Below, one piece after another: positions 42,806 through 51,734 of a stretch of DNA of 64,000 nucleotides. This DNA is from Methylobacterium bullatum (GTDB taxonomy: Bacteria > Pseudomonadota > Alphaproteobacteria > Rhizobiales > Beijerinckiaceae), in NCBI GenBank assembly GCA_902712845.1, contig LR743504.1, positions 1,710,001 to 1,774,000 on the forward strand. Direction: 5' to 3'. Below the pieces are notes generated by a model. That model searched no databases and was not told the DNA's origin. It saw only the letters and a program-made list of their open reading frames with translations. The translations under genes were made by a program, and so were the position numbers. Every line of letters begins with the position of its first letter. Position 1 is the first letter of the stretch.

Positions 42806-43693
42806 ATGACCGAGATCCGTCCGCGTCGCAGCGTCCTTGCCATGCCCGGCTCCAATCCACGGGTCCTGGAGAAGGCGCGCGGCCTTCCCACCGACGTCGT
42901 GATGATCGATCTGGAGGATGGCGTCGCCCCCGAAATGAAGGCGGAGGGACGGGACGCCGTCGCCGCCACGGTGGCTTCCCGGCCCTACGGGCGGCGCGAG
43001 GTCGTGGTCCGCATCAATGGCCTCGACACGCCATGGGGGGAGGCCGATCTCGCGCGCATCGCCCCTGCCGGGCCGGACGCGATCGTGATCCCGAAGGTCT
43101 CCGGACCCGATGCCCTCGTGGCGGTCGGCTCGCGCCTGCGCCGCCTCGGCGCGCCGGACCATACCCGCGTCTGGGCGATGATCGAGACGCCGCTGGCGAT
43201 CCTCCACATCGCCGAGATCGCCAGCGCCGCCCGCGACGTGGATACGCGCCTGTCGTGCCTGCTCGTCGGGCCGAACGACCTCGCCAAGTCCAGCCGGGTC
43301 CGGCTCGGAATGCCGGGCCGTCCGGCCCTGATGCCGTGGCTGATGAACGTGGTCATGGCAGCCCGAGCCTACGAGGTCGACGTGATCGACGGCATCTACA
43401 ATGCTTTTCGCGATGAGAGCGGGTTCAGGGGCGAGTGCGAGCAGGGCCGCGACAGCGGCTTCGACGGCAAGATGCTGATTCATCCCGGCCAGATCGCCAC
43501 CGCCAACGAATTGTTCGGTCCCTCGGAGGCCGAGATCGAGGAGGCGCGGGCGATCATCGCCGTCTTCGCGGAGCCGGAGAACCGGACGCGCGGGGCCATC
43601 GCCTTTCGCGGCCGGATGATCGAGCGGCTCCATGCCGTGGAGGCGTCCCGGATCGTCGCCCTCGCCGACGCCATCGCGGCACGGGCGGCGTGA
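42806..43693 (+). CDS. CitE/HpcH-like lyase
   Basis: A 295-residue TIM-barrel protein of the HpcH/HpaI-CitE family, acting on CoA-thioesters such as malyl-CoA or citramalyl-CoA or cleaving 2-keto-acids. Seen: RRSVLAMPGSNPRVLEKARGL, VVMIDLEDGVAP (metal Glu and Asp), VVVRINGLDTPWGEADL, MIETPLAILHIAEI, LLVGPNDLAKSSRV and GKMLIHPGQIATAN. Methylotrophs carry several such genes (malyl-CoA lyase and thioesterase); this one's substrate cannot be assigned. The stop is overlapped by the GTG of dut (GTGA). Confidence 0.86.
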   Translation: MTEIRPRRSVLAMPGSNPRVLEKARGLPTDVVMIDLEDGVAPEMKAEGRDAVAATVASRPYGRREVVVRINGLDTPWGEADLARIAPAGPDAIVIPKVSGPDALVAVGSRLRRLGAPDHTRVWAMIETPLAILHIAEIASAARDVDTRLSCLLVGPNDLAKSSRVRLGMPGRPALMPWLMNVVMAARAYEVDVIDGIYNAFRDESGFRGECEQGRDSGFDGKMLIHPGQIATANELFGPSEAEIEEARAIIAVFAEPENRTRGAIAFRGRMIERLHAVEASRIVALADAIAARAA

Positions 43694-44196
43694 GCGGCGC
43701 GCCTCCGGCTGTCCCCCCGGCGGTCGATCTGCGAATCCGCGACCCGCGATTGCGGGAATGGGGCTTCCCGCGCTGGGGCTCGGCGGCGGCGGCGGGGCTC
43801 GACCTCCATGCCTGCCTCGACGAGCCCGTGACCCTGGCGCCGCAGGCCCCCGCAATCCTGATCCCGGCGGGGTTCAGTGTGCTGATCCGGGATCCGGACT
43901 GGTGCGGCCTCGTCTTCCCGCGTTCCGGCCTCGGTCACCGCGACGGCCTCGTCCTGGGCAACGGGACCGGAGTCATCGATGCGGATTACGAGGGGCCCCT
44001 CATGATCTCCGCCTGGAACCGCAACGCCGATCCGGCCGCGACGATCGTCGTTCGTCCCGGCGACAGGATCGCGCAACTGGTCTTCACCCGCGTAACGCGG
44101 CCGGCCTTCACCATCGTCGACGCCCTCGATCTCGACGGACCCGGCCCGCAATCCGGGCGCGGGCAGGGCGGCTTCGGATCGACGGGCCGACGCTAG
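43690..44196 (+). CDS. dut: dUTP pyrophosphatase
   Basis: A 168-residue trimeric dUTPase hydrolysing dUTP to dUMP and PPi. All five conserved motifs are visible: SAAAAGLDLHA, PRSGLG, GVIDADYEGPL, RIAQLVF and RGQGGFGSTG. It starts at GTG 43690, sharing four bases (GTGA) with the lyase stop, so translation is coupled to the preceding gene. The enzyme prevents uracil incorporation; the operon partner is unusual (see findings). The stop overlaps a dispersed hairpin. Confidence 0.92.
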   Translation: MSGAPPAVPPAVDLRIRDPRLREWGFPRWGSAAAAGLDLHACLDEPVTLAPQAPAILIPAGFSVLIRDPDWCGLVFPRSGLGHRDGLVLGNGTGVIDADYEGPLMISAWNRNADPAATIVVRPGDRIAQLVFTRVTRPAFTIVDALDLDGPGPQSGRGQGGFGSTGRR

Positions 44197-44197
44197 A

Positions 44198-44241
44198 GCG
44201 CTCTCCGCCGAAGTGGATGCCGGTTCGGCGAAGAAGAGCGC
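44198..44241. repeat. Dispersed hairpin repeat after dut
   Basis: Two-part stem: GCGCTCT (44198-44204) / AGAGCGC (44235-44241) and CGCCGAA (44206-44212) / TTCGGCG (44224-44230). The GCGCT..CCGCCGAAGTGGAT..CCGGTTCGGCG pattern recurs in Methylobacterium genomes. It is close enough after dut to act as its terminator. Confidence 0.65.
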
Positions 44242-44493
44242 GGCAAAACAAAGGCCCAGAGATGTGCCCCGACCCAACGTGGTCGGGCGCAGTTCTAGCC
44301 GGGATGGGGCGTCGCACCGCGAAGTCAGAGAACTGAGGCCCGCTCCTCAGCCGCAATTTCCGTTTATGAGCCTTGTGTCCGGCCTGCCGGCGATGGACCT
44401 TGCATCCATCGCGGTCTGGCTCAATTGCGTCCCGTCTTCCGGATCGTCCGGCAGTCGCCGCGGCTTTCGATGGTCGGGAGAGACCGTGTCCTG

Positions 44494-45564
44494 ATGCCTG
44501 CCATGCCCGCATCCGTAGAAACGGCTTCGGCCCTCATCGCCATCGTCTGCTCCTCCGCGCCCGTTCATCTCGTCCTGAACCTGCGAAGCCTCGATTGCGC
44601 CATCCGGCTGGTCACCGGGGCGAAGGCCGCCGCGAGCGACGAGCTGTTTCACCCGGCCGATCTCGTCATCGTGATGCACGATCCCCATAGCGGGATCGAC
44701 GGTCCGACCGTGATCCGGGACCTGCGCGGTCACGATGGACATGCCCGCACGGCGATCCTGTTACTCGGGGCCTCTTCCGCTCTGCGGCGGTCGGGGGTCG
44801 AGGCCGGTGCCACCGACGTGATGACCGGCCCCGTCGATCCCCTCGACCTGCAGATCCGGGTCTGCAACCTGCTCGAACTCGCCCTGGCGCGTCAGGTCCT
44901 CCACCGGCAATCGGTCGCGATGTGCCGCGACGTGGACCGGGCGGGCGCCGAAGCGGCCTCGCGGGAGCGGGAGATCATCCGCCGCCTGATGCTGGCGGCC
45001 GAGTTCCGCGACGATCAGGCGGGAGATCACCTTACGCGGGTCGCCGGCTGCGCCATCGCCATCGCCGAAGGGCTCGGCCTGTCGGAGGGGGACGCGAACG
45101 ACATTGCCCTGGCCTCGACGATGCACGACATCGGCAAGATCAGCATCCCCGACAGCATCCTGATGAAGCCGGGGCCCCTCAGCGACAGTGAACGCGAGGA
45201 GATGAAGCACCACGCGATCCGCGGCTACCGCATGCTCTACGACAGCCCCTCGCATCTGCTGCAACTCGCCTCCGACATCGCCCTGACCCATCACGAGCGC
45301 TGGGATGGCGGCGGCTATCCGCAGGGATTGAGCACGACGCAGATCCCGCTCGCGGGCCGCATCGTCGCCGTCGCCGACGTGTTCGATGCCCTGATTTCGG
45401 AGCGGGTCTACAAGAAGGCCTGGACCCCAGAGGCGGCGCGCCGGCATCTCGAAGAGCATGCCGGCACCCATTTCGACCCGGATTGCGTGGCCGCCTTCGT
45501 GGCCCGCTGGGACGACATCCTCGGGCTGGTGGAGAGCAACCCGCCGGAATCCGCCACCGTCTGA
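44494..45564 (+). CDS. HD-GYP phosphodiesterase with degenerate receiver
   Basis: A 356-residue protein. The N-terminal domain (about 10-125) looks like a two-component receiver, but the acidic pair is CSS, the phospho-Asp position reads VIVMHDPHSGID, and the switch Lys is replaced (MTGPVDP), so it may not be phosphorylated. A coiled linker precedes the C-terminal HD-GYP domain (about 165-345) with H179, HDIGK (211-215), HH (239-240), HHERWDGGGYPQG (266-278); the ligands for a c-di-GMP phosphodiesterase look intact. ATG 44494 is favoured over ATG 44470 or TTG 44425 (GGGAG upstream). Confidence 0.87.
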   Translation: MPAMPASVETASALIAIVCSSAPVHLVLNLRSLDCAIRLVTGAKAAASDELFHPADLVIVMHDPHSGIDGPTVIRDLRGHDGHARTAILLLGASSALRRSGVEAGATDVMTGPVDPLDLQIRVCNLLELALARQVLHRQSVAMCRDVDRAGAEAASREREIIRRLMLAAEFRDDQAGDHLTRVAGCAIAIAEGLGLSEGDANDIALASTMHDIGKISIPDSILMKPGPLSDSEREEMKHHAIRGYRMLYDSPSHLLQLASDIALTHHERWDGGGYPQGLSTTQIPLAGRIVAVADVFDALISERVYKKAWTPEAARRHLEEHAGTHFDPDCVAAFVARWDDILGLVESNPPESATV

Positions 45565-45577
45565 GCCGCCTGGAGAA

Positions 45578-46405
45578 TCAGGCGTCGGCGACGCCGGCCT
45601 CGTCCTGTGCCTGGAGCACGTCAGGCCGGGGCATCGAGATGATGTTGTAGCCGGAATCGACGAAATGGACTTCGCCGGTGACGCCGCCGGACAGGTCCGA
45701 GAGCAGATAGACCGCCGACCCGCCGACTTCTTCCAGCGTTACCGTGCGCCGCAGGGGGGCGTGGGCGCGCTGGTGATTGAACATCAGGCGCGCATCGGCG
45801 ATGCCGGCGCCGGCCAGGGTCCGCATCGGGCCCGCCGAAAGGGCATTGACGCGGATTCCCTCCGGGCCGAGATCGCCCGCGAGATAGCGCACGGACGCTT
45901 CCAGTGCGGCCTTGGCGACGCCCATGACGTTGTAGTTCGGCATGATCCGGGTCGAGCCGCCATAGGTGAGCGTCAGCATCGAGCCGCCACGGCGCATGCG
46001 CTTGGCCGCCCGCTGCGCGATCTCCGTGAAGGAGAAGCACGAGATCACCATGGTCCGCGAGAAGTTCTCGCGGCTGGTCACGTCGACATAGCGGCCCTTG
46101 AGCTGGGCCTTGTCCGAGAAGCCGATGGCGTGGACGACGAAATCGATCCCATCGGTGAAGCGCTCGTCGAGGGCGGCGAACAGCGCGTCCACGCTGGCGA
46201 TGTCCTCCACGTCGCAGGGGATGACGATGTCGGAGCCGAGGGACGCGGCGAGCGGCTTGACGCGCCGCCCGAGGGCGTCCCCCTGATAGGTGAACGCGAG
46301 TTCCGCCCCGTGGTCGTGCAGGGACTTGGCGATGCCCCAGGCGATGGAATGATCGTTGGCGACCCCAAGAATCAGGCCGCGCTTGCCTGCCATCAAACCC
46401 GTCAT
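45578..46405 (-). CDS. fabI: Enoyl-ACP reductase
   Basis: A 275-residue NADH-dependent short-chain reductase catalysing the last reduction of fatty-acid elongation. Seen: GKRGLILGVANDHSIAWGIAKSL (NAD-binding), FVVHAIGFSDKAQLKG, and the catalytic YNVMGVAKAALEA (Tyr-X6-Lys). It ends the fabA-fabB-fabI series, typical of alphaproteobacteria. It is the usual target of triclosan-like inhibitors in bacteria that have FabI. Confidence 0.95.
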   Translation of the reverse strand: MTGLMAGKRGLILGVANDHSIAWGIAKSLHDHGAELAFTYQGDALGRRVKPLAASLGSDIVIPCDVEDIASVDALFAALDERFTDGIDFVVHAIGFSDKAQLKGRYVDVTSRENFSRTMVISCFSFTEIAQRAAKRMRRGGSMLTLTYGGSTRIMPNYNVMGVAKAALEASVRYLAGDLGPEGIRVNALSAGPMRTLAGAGIADARLMFNHQRAHAPLRRTVTLEEVGGSAVYLLSDLSGGVTGEVHFVDSGYNIISMPRPDVLQAQDEAGVADA

Positions 46406-46559
46406 ACGTGTCCCCGCATCCGTAACGCCGAAATGTCAGACAGTTCCGGCCATTGCGAGGACGCTTAGCGCGTGCATTGACGCACTGTCCAATCCGGCAT
46501 CGAACGGGTGACGGGTTCAACCGGCCCGGTGCGGGAACGCTCCAAGAAACAAGTGACGA

Positions 46560-46682
46560 TCAGAAATAGCCGCGCGTCTCGTCCAGAGCCGTATCGACGA
46601 GAGCCTGTTTGGCCCGGATGCAGGCTGTGGCCACGATACCGAGGCCGGCAAGAGCGCTCAGGGAAATCAGGATCATCACCAT
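46560..46682 (-). CDS. Small putative membrane protein between fabB and fabI
   Basis: A 40-residue frame (MVMILISLSALAGLGIVATACIRAK...TRGYF) with one hydrophobic helix (about 2-20) and a charged C-terminal tail. It is in the 380-base gap between fabB and fabI on the same strand. No strong SD is seen (GAAAG at about 10 bases). Composition fits a small membrane protein, but length alone allows chance; no family recognised. Confidence 0.4.
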   Translation of the reverse strand: MVMILISLSALAGLGIVATACIRAKQALVDTALDETRGYF

Positions 46683-46791
46683 CGTCGACTTTCGGCTTCA
46701 TTCAGGAAACGCGATGTCGAATCCGCGGTTCCGTAAAAGAAGCCGGCGTCACGCCAGCAAGGCCAAAGTCAATCTCAGGAAGCTTGGCCGT

Positions 46792-48018
46792 TCAGGCGTC
46801 GATATTCTTGAGGACGAGGGTGGAATTGGTTCCGCCGAAGCCGAAGGAATTCGACACGACATGACCGAGTTGGACGTTGTCGCGGCGCTGCCGGAGGATC
46901 GGCATGTCGGCGAAGGCCGGATCGATCTCGTCGATATGCGCGCTCTCGCAGATGAACCCGTTCTGCATCATGAGAAGGGAATAGATCGCCTCGTGCACGC
47001 CGGTGGCGCCGAGGGAATGCCCGGTGAGCGACTTCGTGCCCGAAATCGGCGGACAATCGTCACCGCGGCCGAAAACTTCGCGGATCGCCTCGATCTCCTT
47101 GAGATCGCCCACCGGCGTCGCTGTGGCATGGGGGTTGATGTAGTCGATCCGGGCGCCTTTCAGCCCTTCCATCGCCTGCTTCATGCAGCGCACGGCGCCT
47201 TCACCGGAGGGGGCGACCATGTCGTGGCCGTCCGAGGTGGCACCGTAGCCGGCGAGCTCGCCATAGATCCGTGCGCCGCGCGCCTTGGCATGTTCCAACT
47301 CCTCGAGGACGAGGACGCCGGCGCCCCCCGCGATGACGAACCCGTCGCGGTTGACGTCATAGGCGCGCGAGGCACGGGCGGGGGTATCGTTGTAGCGCGA
47401 GGACATCGCCCCCATCGCGTCGAACAGGACGGAAAGCGTCCAGTCCAGATCCTCGCAGCCGCCGGCGAAGATGATGTCCTGGCGTCCGCTCTGGATCACC
47501 TCGCCGGCATTGCCGATGCAGTGGTTGGACGTGGCGCAGGCTGAGGAGATCGAATAGTTCACGCCCTTGATCTTGAAGAAGGTCGCGAGCGTCGCCGAGG
47601 CCGTCGAGCACATGGCCTTGGGGACGGCGAAGGGGCCGACGCGCTTGGGACCTTTCTCGCGGGCGAGATTGGCGGATTCGACGATCGCCTTCGTGGAAGG
47701 GCCGCCGGACCCCATGATGATCCCGGTGCGGTCGTTCGAGACGTCACCTGCCTCGAGGCCGGCATCGCGGATCGCCTGATCCATTGCGATGTGGTTCCAG
47801 GCGGTGCCGCCGCCGTGGAAGCGCATGGCGCGCCGGTCGACGAGGCCCTCGGGGTCGACGCTCGGGCGTCCCTCGACCTGGCTGCGGAAGCCGAGTTCGG
47901 CATAGGAGGCCGAGTGGCCGATGCCCGACTTGGCCTCGCGCAGGGAGGCAAGGACTTCCTGGGTGTTGTTGCCGATGGACGAGACGATGCCCATCCCGGT
48001 GATCACGACACGCCGCAT
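46792..48018 (-). CDS. fabB: 3-oxoacyl-ACP synthase I
   Basis: A 408-residue condensing enzyme elongating acyl-ACP, needed with FabA for unsaturated fatty acids. Active-site Cys in [13 protein letters not shown], the two His in [15 protein letters not shown] and [14 protein letters not shown], and the Lys in ISGTKSLTG are present. Note NPHATATP rather than the usual HGTGTP/HGTSTP, a FabB-like substitution. It lies 95 bases downstream of fabA, so operon with fabA. Start ATG 48018 ([10 protein letters not shown]). Confidence 0.94.
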   Translation of the reverse strand: MRRVVITGMGIVSSIGNNTQEVLASLREAKSGIGHSASYAELGFRSQVEGRPSVDPEGLVDRRAMRFHGGGTAWNHIAMDQAIRDAGLEAGDVSNDRTGIIMGSGGPSTKAIVESANLAREKGPKRVGPFAVPKAMCSTASATLATFFKIKGVNYSISSACATSNHCIGNAGEVIQSGRQDIIFAGGCEDLDWTLSVLFDAMGAMSSRYNDTPARASRAYDVNRDGFVIAGGAGVLVLEELEHAKARGARIYGELAGYGATSDGHDMVAPSGEGAVRCMKQAMEGLKGARIDYINPHATATPVGDLKEIEAIREVFGRGDDCPPISGTKSLTGHSLGATGVHEAIYSLLMMQNGFICESAHIDEIDPAFADMPILRQRRDNVQLGHVVSNSFGFGGTNSTLVLKNIDA

Positions 48019-48113
48019 GGAAACGCTCTTCTCTTTCGCCGAAGCGCCGTCGCACCGACGCGTGTCAGGTAGGATGATGCCGGGGCAATCTCAACCACCG
48101 GCGGGCCGGAGGG

Positions 48114-48671
48114 CTAGCCTTGTGCCTGGAACAGGGCAACCCTCAGATCCTTGGCGTCATAGATCCTGGCACCGTCCGCTTCCAGCCAGCCATCGGCGAT
48201 GCCGAGGACGAGCTTGCCCTGGCGCACGCGCTTGATGTCGATGCCGTAGACGACCTTGCGCACAGTCGGCAGCACCTGGTCGCTGAACTTCACCTCGCCG
48301 ACGCCGAGCGCCCGGCCCCGGCCCGGCGCGCCGAGCCAGCCGAGATGAAAGCCCACGAGCTGCCACAGCGCGTCGAGGCCGAGGCAGCCCGGCATCACTG
48401 GATCGTTCTTGAAATGGCAGTCGAAGAACCAGAGATCCGGCCGCACGTCGAATTCCGCCAGGACATGGCCCTTGCCGTAGGCGCCGCCCTCGGTCCCGAT
48501 CGAGGTGATGCGGTCGAACATCAGCATCGGCGGCAGGGGGAGCTGCGCGTTGCCGGCGCCGAACAGTTCGCCCCGGCCGCAGGCCAGCAACTCCTCATGG
48601 GAGTAGTGGGAGGCGCGGGGCACGGTCTGGTCTGAACCGGCGGCGGCGGGCGATTCGGAATCGGAAGACAT
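48114..48671 (-). CDS. fabA: 3-hydroxydecanoyl-ACP dehydratase/isomerase
   Basis: A 185-residue bifunctional hot-dog enzyme that dehydrates beta-hydroxydecanoyl-ACP and isomerises it to the cis-3 form, the branch point to unsaturated fatty acids. Catalytic His in [14 protein letters not shown] and Asp in [10 protein letters not shown] are intact. ATG 48671 (MSSDSESP) is favoured; the extra N-terminal reading lacks similarity. Divergent from irr across 338 bases, a synteny conserved in rhizobia. Confidence 0.94.
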   Translation of the reverse strand: MSSDSESPAAAGSDQTVPRASHYSHEELLACGRGELFGAGNAQLPLPPMLMFDRITSIGTEGGAYGKGHVLAEFDVRPDLWFFDCHFKNDPVMPGCLGLDALWQLVGFHLGWLGAPGRGRALGVGEVKFSDQVLPTVRKVVYGIDIKRVRQGKLVLGIADGWLEADGARIYDAKDLRVALFQAQG

Positions 48672-49009
48672 GATCGGTGTGTCGGTCCTTGGTGGAGGGC
48701 GCGTTCGAAACGCCGGACATCGCCCACGAACGCCGGAACGGTCGTGGCCATCGCGGGTCCACGACATCGTCCGAACCCGCGAGCGGCGCTTCGTTAACAC
48801 ACCGCCCGAGCGGCACAAAACACCTCGTCTCCATATGAGTCGATGGACGAGCCGCGAAGTTGGTCGCAGGGCTCGTTGCCTGCCCTGTTGAATGGAATGA
48901 CTTCAAACAAGCCGCATGTTCACACTGCGTAGCTACTCAGCACCGACTTGGGTTGCGACGAGGGGGGAGGTTCGTATAGGGTTGTCTTGTACTTTGTTGG
49001 TTCCGTGAG
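48672..49009. promoter_or_regulatory. Divergent promoter region, fabA-irr
   Basis: 338 bases between divergent fabA and irr. It contains the starts of both transcripts. No perfect iron-control (ICE) dyad was seen. A GTTAACACACCG stretch near 48792 and a G-rich run (GAGGGGGGAGG) near 48959-48969 are the only notable bits. Confidence 0.4.
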
Positions 49010-49531
49010 ATGTCAGTACCGCCGATGTCCAATCCGCTGCCGCTGCAGGCCATGCTGAACGCACGTGGCGCTTCCCTCGATATCGCTTCGGTCGCGGGGC
49101 GCCGGGGATGCCCCCTGTCCGACCTGCGTGACCGTCTCCGCCGCTCCGGCCTCCGTCCGACCCGCCAGCGCCTGTCGCTCGGCTGGCTGCTGTTCGGGCG
49201 TGGCGACCGCCACCTCACGGCGGAAATGCTCTATGACGAGGCCATGCGCGCCAAGGTGCCGGTCTCGCTCGCCACGGTCTACAACACCCTGCATCAGTTC
49301 ACCGAGGCCGGGCTTCTGCGCCAGCTGGCCCTCGACGGGTCCAAGGCCTATTTCGACACCAACCCGAGCGAGCACCACCACTTCTTCCTCGAAGACGAGG
49401 GGCAGGTGCTGGACATGCCCGATTGCGGCATCACCGTCGATTCGCTGCCCGATGCCCCCGAGGGCATGGAAATCGCCGGCGTCGAGGTCATCGTCCGCCT
49501 GCGTCGCCGGCACGGTTCGCGCCAGTCCTGA
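49010..49531 (+). CDS. irr: Iron response regulator Irr (Fur family)
   Basis: A 173-residue Fur-superfamily regulator that represses or activates genes under iron/heme control in alphaproteobacteria. The Irr hallmark is seen: GCPLSDLRDRLRRSGLRPTRQRLSLGWLLFGRGDRHLTAEMLYDEA, with the Cys-Pro of a heme-regulatory motif at residue ~34. The HHHFF metal/heme-binding His cluster follows (~125). It should be degraded or inactivated on heme binding. Divergent from fabA, as in rhizobia. Start ATG 49010; an ATG at 49025 is also possible. Confidence 0.93.
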   Translation: MSVPPMSNPLPLQAMLNARGASLDIASVAGRRGCPLSDLRDRLRRSGLRPTRQRLSLGWLLFGRGDRHLTAEMLYDEAMRAKVPVSLATVYNTLHQFTEAGLLRQLALDGSKAYFDTNPSEHHHFFLEDEGQVLDMPDCGITVDSLPDAPEGMEIAGVEVIVRLRRRHGSRQS

Positions 49532-49561
49532 GACGGGCTTCTTTCCCTTCGCATTCCACGA

Positions 49562-49588
49562 AAAAGGCCCGGCTCAGCCGGGCCTTTT
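49562..49588. terminator. Intrinsic terminator after irr
   Basis: Perfect 13-bp palindrome AAAAGGCCCGGCT-C-AGCCGGGCCTTTT, classic GC stem with flanking A-run and T-run. Works on both strands. Confidence 0.93.
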
Positions 49589-49697
49589 CATGTGGCGCTG
49601 CCTATGCTGCCGCGCTCGGAGTGCCTCACGAAACTCCCAATCACGGTCGGTTCTCGCTCCGAGCATGACGGCGCAGCGGAAGTTTCGCGAGAAACAC

Positions 49698-50273
49698 TCA
49701 GTCGATCTTCTCGTTCGGGTAGACGCCCCAGAGCCGGTCCTGGCGGATGTACCCGTCCACGTCGCCGCTCCTCTGGGGTAGCGCGACGATGACCCGGCAC
49801 CAGCTTCCGGTGCAGCTCTTCACGCTGCCGATGACGCCGGGCTGGAGCTTGGCCTCCACGCCCGACCCCTCTTCCGCCCGTGAATGGAGCGGGATCGCGG
49901 CGTCGCCGCCCCTGGCCGCCATGACGATGGACGTGCGCCGGCCGGAGAGCAGGGAATGGAGCACCCAGCCTTCGGTCCCCTCGGAATCGCGGATGCGCCG
50001 CCAGGTCTCGAACTCGGCGACGATTTCGATGGGAAGGCCGGCCCGCTGGAACACCCACAGCGTGCGGTGGTCCTTCGACGGGCCCTCGCGCAGGTTGACC
50101 CGATCGGTCTTCAGGCTCGCATAGCGTGGCAGGGGCAGGCCCGTGGCCGGGCCGCGATTCGCGTCCGACGCGCCTCCCGCCGCCGGGGCGGCCAGCGCCG
50201 GGGAGAGCGGCACCACGAGGGAGGCGGCCGCCGTCAGGCACGTCAAGAACAGAAGTCCAGGCAGGCGCGTCAT
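49698..50273 (-). CDS. Exported SH3-domain protein
   Basis: A 191-residue exported protein (signal about 1-30, ending ALA). The mature part has two SH3-like domains: RVNLREGPSKDHRTLWVFQRAGLPIEIVAEFETWRRIRDSEGTEGWV and a second half with IPLHSRAEEGSGVEAKLQPGVIGSVKSC-GSWCRVIV..DGYIRQDRLWGVYPNE. Such bacterial SH3 pairs bind peptidoglycan or outer-membrane partners. ATG 50273 is chosen (GGGAAGA upstream). The stop lies 110 bases from the irr terminator on the opposite strand. Confidence 0.85.
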   Translation of the reverse strand: MTRLPGLLFLTCLTAAASLVVPLSPALAAPAAGGASDANRGPATGLPLPRYASLKTDRVNLREGPSKDHRTLWVFQRAGLPIEIVAEFETWRRIRDSEGTEGWVLHSLLSGRRTSIVMAARGGDAAIPLHSRAEEGSGVEAKLQPGVIGSVKSCTGSWCRVIVALPQRSGDVDGYIRQDRLWGVYPNEKID

Positions 50274-50539
50274 CGGTCTTCCCAAAGGTTCACGATCGTC
50301 ATGGCCACGATCGCCATCGTCAATCCTCGTCTAGCGATCCCTCGCGCGCGATGTTTCGGGCGCGGGGGGCACGTTGTGTTCCGTGCCCTCTCTGGTAGAG
50401 AAGCCTCAAGAACCGGCAGCCGAGGCGTCGGGGCTATGGGACCTGTCTGGCCGATGCGTGGTTAATGCCGGGTCAAGCCTCGGCATGAACCGTCGCTCCC
50501 GGCGGCGGCCGGCCTGGCAGAAACGTTCGCGGAGGGTGC

Positions 50540-51544
50540 ATGTCGTCGTTGAAGCGCAAGCCACTCGTTGTGGTCACGCGTCGCCTCCCCGAGGTGGTCG
50601 AGGCGCGCATGCGCGAGTTGTTCGATATCCGCCTCAATCCCGATGACGCGCCGATGGGCAGCGAGGCGCTGGCCGCCGCGTTGCGCGAGGCCGATGTGCT
50701 CGTTCCCACCGTCACCGACAAGATCGATTCCGGTCTCCTCGCCCAGGCCGGGCCGAACCTTCGCCTGATCGCGAATTTCGGCAACGGCGTCGACCACATC
50801 GATGTGGCGGGGGCGCTGGAGCGGGGCATCACCGTCACCAACACCCCCGGCGTCCTCACCGAGGACACCGCCGACATGACCATGGCGCTTATCCTCGCCG
50901 TGGCCCGCCGCGTGGCGGAAGGGGCGCGCATCATCCCGGACGACAATTGGGACGCGGGCTGGTCCCCCACCTGGATGCTCGGCCGCCGTATCACCGGCAA
51001 GCGCCTGGGCATCGTCGGCATGGGCCGGATCGGCCAGGCGCTGGCGCGCCGAGCCAAGGCGTTCGGCCTGCAGATCCACTATCACAACCGGCGCAGGGTG
51101 CCGGTGCAGATCGAGCGTGAGCTCGACGCGACCTATTGGGAATCCCTCGACCAGATGCTGGCGCGGGTGGATATCGTGTCGGTGAACTGCCCACACACCC
51201 CGGCGACCTATCACCTGCTCTCGGCCCGCCGCCTCAAGCTGCTCAAGCCGGAGGCGATCGTGGTGAACACGGCTCGCGGTGAAGTGATCGACGAGAACGC
51301 CCTCGCGCGTCTGATCGAAGCGGGCGAGATTTCGGCGGCCGGCCTCGACGTGTTCGAGCAGGAACCGGCCGTGAGCCCCCGCCTCGTTAAGCTCGCCCGG
51401 TCCGGTAAGGTCGTTCTCCTTCCGCATATGGGATCGGCCACCCACGAGAGCCGCACCGATATGGGCGAGAAGGTCATCATCAACATCAAGACCTTCATGG
51501 ACGGACACCGTCCGCCGGACCGGATCCTGCCGAGCATGCTCTGA
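50540..51544 (+). CDS. D-isomer 2-hydroxyacid dehydrogenase
   Basis: A 334-residue NAD(P)-dependent dehydrogenase of the glyoxylate/hydroxypyruvate reductase type. Rossmann motif GIVGMGRIGQALARRAKAFG is followed by HNRRR (the Arg after the second strand favours NADP). Catalytic Arg in VNTARGEVIDE, Glu in DVFEQEPAV and His in LPHMGSATHESR. In a methylotroph it may reduce glyoxylate or hydroxypyruvate. Start ATG 50540 with GGAGGG 5 bases upstream. Confidence 0.9.
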   Translation: MSSLKRKPLVVVTRRLPEVVEARMRELFDIRLNPDDAPMGSEALAAALREADVLVPTVTDKIDSGLLAQAGPNLRLIANFGNGVDHIDVAGALERGITVTNTPGVLTEDTADMTMALILAVARRVAEGARIIPDDNWDAGWSPTWMLGRRITGKRLGIVGMGRIGQALARRAKAFGLQIHYHNRRRVPVQIERELDATYWESLDQMLARVDIVSVNCPHTPATYHLLSARRLKLLKPEAIVVNTARGEVIDENALARLIEAGEISAAGLDVFEQEPAVSPRLVKLARSGKVVLLPHMGSATHESRTDMGEKVIINIKTFMDGHRPPDRILPSML

Positions 51545-51654
51545 CGGCCGGCAGCCGGCCCTCCCCCGGGTCGATTCCGGCGCCCGGCGCGGGGCCGGTT
51601 TGCACAATGTTTGCAGGGCCGTTGATCTATGTGCATTCGCATACCGAGGCCGTA

Positions 51655-51679
51655 GGAACGGCGTCATGTTCGATACGTT
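51655..51679 (+). promoter_or_regulatory. EcfG-type general stress promoter
   Basis: GGAAC (51655-51659), 16-base spacer, CGTT (51676-51679): full match to the EcfG consensus GGAAC-N16/17-CGTT. About 56 bases before the ATG (51735) of the HRXXN kinase gene. Confidence 0.7.
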
Positions 51680-51734
51680 GACCGGCGCCGATGGAGATCA
51701 TCGGTTGTCGCGTATCGGGTAGAGTGGGAGCAAC

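Noticed and set aside
46424-46447. EcfG-like site (AACG ... GTTCC on the plus strand) before fabI
   Set aside because: Spacing is 15 bases, not 16-17, and fabI is not an expected stress gene.
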